From Sweltsa coloradensis (taxonomy: Eukaryota > Arthropoda > Insecta > Plecoptera > Chloroperlidae), in contig JAMZAV010001724.1 of NCBI GenBank assembly GCA_024449915.1, positions 1-64,000 of the forward strand: a stretch of 64,000 nt of DNA. The letters are read 5' to 3'. The position numbers and the translations under genes were made by a program. Positions 49,401 to 55,400 of the stretch are shown here, in pieces (position 1 is the first letter of the stretch; each line of letters begins with the position of its first letter). A model generated the notes under the pieces. The model had not been told where the DNA came from. It searched no databases and saw nothing but the letters and a program-made list of their open reading frames with translations.

Positions 49401-52400
49401 ATGTTGATTTAGTTGAGATTCTTTGCTCAATGAGAATAAACCACTCAGAATTTGCAACTGCATGCTTGAAGGCACTTTGGATTTGTCCTTCAAACGTGGA
49501 CTGTGAGAGGTCTTTCTCAAAATATTCGCTCGTTGTCAGTGACCGTAGGAGGCGTCTCCTACCAGAAAACGCTGAAACTCTGACAATGATTTGTTTCAAG
49601 GCTTGATTCCTAGGCCCTATGCCATGTTTAATGCTTATACAATACTAAATACTAGTTTAATTTCTTCAATTATGGTAAATTACCGCTATTACATTATGTA
49701 TAAATGCAATGTAATATCTAAAAAATAAAAACACAAAACACCGCTATTGGCTTTTTTTAAAACAAAATTTCCCAAAAAATAAAACCATTTTTGCACATCT
49801 CTAGTTATTGCTTGTAGTTAAGCGAGCGTTTCCATTTGACTCTGCCGGAAAAATTAGTCACTGTTTTTTTGTTTTTTTTTTGTATGTCTCGCCATAACGT
49901 TCGAACGGAGGCTCGGATCGAGTTGAAATTTTGACCATCCGCAAGCTTCGTTCTCGATTGAATGCCATTAGTTTTGTGGCAAAATCGTTCAAAAAGTTAA
50001 AAAGTTACATTAAAGTTAATCGAAAGTTTTTTTTTCAAACTAAAAGGCGACAAAATCTGAGGTGGCCAAATCATTTAGAATGTCCGTCCGGCGTCCGGTC
50101 ACGAATATGTTAATTTTATTTTTATCCGATAAGTAGTGTAAATGGAAATTACATTATAACAAAAGCAACGTTGCCATGGCAACGAAAAGACGCGCGAAGT
50201 TTCTAATGCACTGCCACCTAGAAGTAATCAAAATACTTTTGAGGAAGAGTGTATTATTTGTCACCAAAGAGTTTAAATAGTTTTCCCAAGAAGTCAAGGT
50301 CCTCTAGATGGCGGTGGATTTTATCCACAAAGTAAAGGTTTACACACGGGTTTACCCAAATACCTTGGCAATAATAAATAATATTGGAAACATGGCCCTG
50401 TGGACAGCGAACGTCGCAAATTTTAAAATTTAAAAAAATGTGCAATGTGGGTCTAGCTATAGCACGTGCTCGCTTGTCAACGCGTCCAACTGAGTGTTTC
50501 CTAGTTCAAATCATTTATTGTATGGTACAAAATCTTGCCACATAGCTGGCACATCAGTGAAAATGTCAAAAACAAATACAATTTAGAATTTACCTATTCT
50601 ACCAAAGTTTCATTTCATTTTTAAACAACTCACTGTTGTTGTTGTTCTCGCTATACGGCAGCATGTTGGCGAGTAGTCCAGCCGTCGCTAGCAGCGTGAC
50701 GGTGCCAGTCGTCGGAGTAACAGCGCCGGGCACCATGTCGTCGAACATAGAGGTGGAGTCTAGCCGGGCGGAGATTACGTAGAGGGAGGAGTTACGTTCC
50801 GGCGGGCTGACCTTGGAGCGCGGGAACAGCGTGGCCCACACATTGTAGTCGCCCAGCGGGTCGCAGTAGCGCACTGAACACAACACACACAACACAACAC
50901 TATTCAGTGGTGAATGTAGACTTCAACCTACTCAATACAGGAATACTTGTGTGGCTCTACATCGATGCGGCTGGGTGGAAGATGACACAGGTTGTTAATA
51001 AAAGTATTCCTCGGAGCCACAAGGAAGGTAGTTCAAAGATTTTATTTAAGAAGAGTTAGGCAGAACCATTTGAATTAAAATAAATTCAAAATTAAGTCCT
51101 ATAGTATAAACAAAGCTTACGGACTTGACTAGTAGTTAAATTAAGCAGAAATTTTATTTCACAAAGTTTAAAACAATGAGGGATTACTGTAGCAGAAATC
51201 TGTGAAGAGAATCACAGTAGGCCTAAAGATAATTTGTTGAGTTTTTATTTCATGATCTTTTGAAATAATCTTTAAGATCACCAAAGTAAAAGATTGACAA
51301 TGACAATTTTACTTATCCTTTAACCAAATGGCCGACTCAAACTGCTTGGTCCGACCTACGAATCTACTCACCTGGGTTTAACCAAATGGCCGACTCAAAC
51401 TGCTTGGGGGCCTTCAAATTCCAACTCGACACCTTCTCGCGGTTTGGCCCGTGAATAGGGGAGTTTCACTCCCTGAAACTAATGGCGAGCTCTGGGTCAT
51501 CGTCGGGGAACCCCTTCCCTTTGACTACCACCCCGACGGCGACGACAAAGACAACACGGACGGATGATGACACAGACGGAGACGACCACGACGTGGGGGA
51601 ACACCTGCCCTCCCCATATGCTTGTGGCTGGTTCTGACCAGCACAGGCCTCTCCACCCCTTGTCCCCCCGCGTCATCCCTTACGTCCCTCCCTTCGTCTC
51701 GATTAGCCAAGTTGCATAAATATGAGACGTTAAGCAATATCCAATCAATCAAATCAAACTGCTTGGTCCGACCTACGAATCTACTCACCTGGGTTTAACC
51801 AAATGGACGACTCAAACTGCTTGGTCCGACCTACGAATCTACTCACCTGGGTTTAACCAAATGGACGACTCAAACTGCTTGGTCCGACCTACGAACCTAC
51901 TCACCTGGGTTTAACCAAATGGCCGACTCAAACTGCTTGGTCCGACCTACGAACCTACTCACCTGGGTTAAAGTTGGTCATCAAGTGGCTGCGGCGAATG
52001 CAAGTGGCGGAGTCAACGGCTGCGAGCATGAACGCGTTCATCTCAAGCGCACACAGCGCACGCTTATCCTGCACGTCCATGTCGTGGGCATTGTGTTTCA
52101 CAAAACACTGGAACACACACAAGTTTTTAATTTATAAGATGCAATTACAAATTGACATGGAAACTTTTAACTTTATTTAGTCTTAAATAAACTTAAATCT
52201 ATCACCTACGTAGGCTATAGACCAAGGCCTATTTTTTTTAAATTGAGCATTATTTCGAAGCCATACAGCTTCATCTCATTCCATTTAATGGTTTAATGTT
52301 GTTTTTGTTTGTTTGTGGCACCTAGCTGGATTATTTCAAAGAGCTTGAAAGTCAAAGCTTACCGTATTTTCTCGAATGTGGTCGCACATCTAGGATTGAA

Positions 52401-55400
52401 AATTCAAAGGCAGAAAACTGCGGTGCAACCTACATTTGCGTGCAAAATGTTTTAAGGTCCTACCCGGCACCTCCACCGGACTCCACTCGCCGTGTTTCAT
52501 AAACAGGATTGCGCGAGTGTGACTTACGTATGAAACAATATGAATTTACCGATATTGAATTCGAAGTTGTGATAAAATTATTATTATTATTTATTGTTTA
52601 TCCTTGTCATTCCATCAACAACAAGAAACGGCGTCGATGCTAGCAAATATTTTGCTAAAACCCTTTAAATCTATGAAGAAATCTTGTGCCGCAAAGAGCC
52701 TTGCTGAAGCACAAAACTAACACGGCATGTTAATGTAATAGTAATAGGTTCTGCCTCAAGTGTTCCTTGCACAGAAAAAGGGAAATGACTCACTGGGCAG
52801 TCTTTGAGGGTAGGCGGGCGGCAGGTCGTTCCATTGGTGAACAACACAGAAAGAAAAAGCACGTTGGCCGAGCACTCCTTTGGCCGGAGGGGGTTGAAGG
52901 CGGGGGTGCCCACATAATTAATAATTATATATATTATTGCACAAGTCTCACAAACTGTTATATATTTGCAGCATCCTAAGACTCCTTTGGATACAAGATT
53001 GGTGTCACGTTGTAACTTGTTATTTTTGATTTGATATTTTTTTAAACTTTAACAAGCAAGAAGAATTTCAAGATATTTGTCTACCAACAATCACACTATA
53101 GGCTCTATTACAAAAGTGTGACCTACATTCGCATGCAAACAAACTTTTTGATTTTAGACATCTGAAAACTGGAGTGCGTCTTACATTCGCGTGCGACCAA
53201 CAATCAAGTAAATAGTAAAGACAGTAGTTGACTTATGGCGTTTTCCATTGGCATGCACTCGGCGAGTGCAGAGATGTCATTGTTGTCAACCTCCACTTGA
53301 ATAACATTACAAAATTGAACAAATGAAAAGACAAGTGGCAATCCAGTGCGCACTGGTGCGACCTGAGTGCGGCCAATGGAAAACACCATTAAATTAGGTC
53401 TACATTAAGGTGACTAATGTTGATTGTGACTTAACTGCTATATCAGATAGCAAACAAACACTGTGGCCAAAACAGGGAATGGTTATGGAAACATTCAGTA
53501 GTTACCTACGTCACTGACGACAATAGGTTTAACTTCGAGAATTTATACATGAGGATCCTGAGAAATAACAAATAACATTTCTTATTCCAGTGTATAAAAA
53601 ATCGATTTCAGCAGACCTGTTGGGTACGGCAGGGGCTATATAATAATATATACCAGTTGTAGGGGTGGGCGAACCCAGGTTTTTGACTTTCGAGCCGAAC
53701 TCGAACTTTTGAACCAAAAATTTTCGAACTTCGAACTCGAGCCGAACTTTTGAAAATCCATTATTATTCTGTAACGAATAGACATTTATAAAAATTTTTT
53801 AAAAAAATATAAAAAAAATTAATTTGAATATAAAAGCTCAATTTTTTTTTTAAAGTTATAAAAAATTTTAATTTAAATATAAAAGCTCAAAATAAAGGCT
53901 CCATTTCGTCATAAAAAATTCAATTAATTCAAACTATTTTTTCAAATTTTGCGTATTTTCAAATTTCCCGCCGTTAAGATTCAATAATGTTGGTACTTCG
54001 TAGATCAAGAAGCAAAATTTCTAGTTTGTGTTTGTTATGTTGCCGACCCTGCACGACGAGTGTGAATTGTGACGATCGAGCCAATCACAGATGCGCACCG
54101 CCTTCTAACAGATAGCTTCGTCGTGACGTCATGGCGTGACAAAACGAGAACTTTTCAAGGCGCTGGAACTTGGAAAATCAGCTGTTAGAAAAATCCAGTA
54201 TGGCGATCGCTGCTTTGTTGTTTTATTACGCGAACGATGTATTCAATCAGTTTTTGGCGTGTTTTTTGGCGTAATTTCAAGACGAAGTTCGTTTAAAGTT
54301 CGAAGTTTTGATAAAAACCGAACTCGAGCTTAAAAAGTCGAGCCCGAGCCGAGCTTCAAAAAAAGCTCGGCTCGGGCTCGAGTTTTCGAACGTTCGCCCA
54401 CCCCTAACCAGTTGCCTAGAATCAAAAACGAATCAAAAACGGCCTTGTCCATCAGTGAAAAAAAAACATTATTTTCATTTGGCTGTAAATATTCGTTCCT
54501 AGCCGAGATAAATGAATATGAGATTCAAAACCGGCCATTTAACTGTGTAAGATGATAATGTCCCATAATATAGGGACATTAATTTCTAGCTTAATAACTT
54601 TTAATATGATAAATTGATTGATAAGTAGGTAATTCACATTACATTAGATTTTATACGGAAAGAAAAGGAAAGGAAAAGAAATACATTTTGCAATTAAAAA
54701 AAAAAAAAAAAATCACCTTTTTCACCTAAACTATCCGGAACTGCAACCGAAGCGAAAAAAATTGATATTTTACTATCTGGAACTGGAACCGAACCAAAAT
54801 TAAAAATCAGAATTCGCACATCCCTAGTTACAACTGAGTTTGGGCCTAGAGGGTGGAAAGGGCTAATTTGGGAGTGTCTTGGCAAAGCCGGCATTTAATT
54901 TAACTTTCAAATTACTACAAGTTTTAACGTCCAAGTGCATTTACAAGTTTAAGAGTCCAAGTGTGTCAGCCTAGTACGCACCTCTTTTATCTTCTCGATA
55001 GTCTTCTGCTCGCCGACGTAGAATATGGGGAATCCCCAGTCGACGAACATGAGACCCTCCCCGGCCGGGTTCCACGGCACCTTGTCGTCGCAAGGCCGTC
55101 CGGAGTAGCGGTTGGGGCAGGTGTCGTCGGGGGAGAAGCGCGCGGGCCGGTCGTAGGAGCCGTTGTTCACCAGCAGCACGCCACTCACCTTCCCAGACTC
55201 CTTCAGAGAAATCAGCACCTGTCTGGAAGTACGAGGTGAGTTGATGAGACACAGACACTAGATACCGAACTGTACTCGGGGCTTAGCTTCAGAGACGTAC
55301 AACTATTTGTTCCCCGTAAGACAAAACACTACTCCAGAATCGGGGTTATGTTTATGTAGTAGAGAACCCAGGCATTATTACAATTTACAACATTAACATT

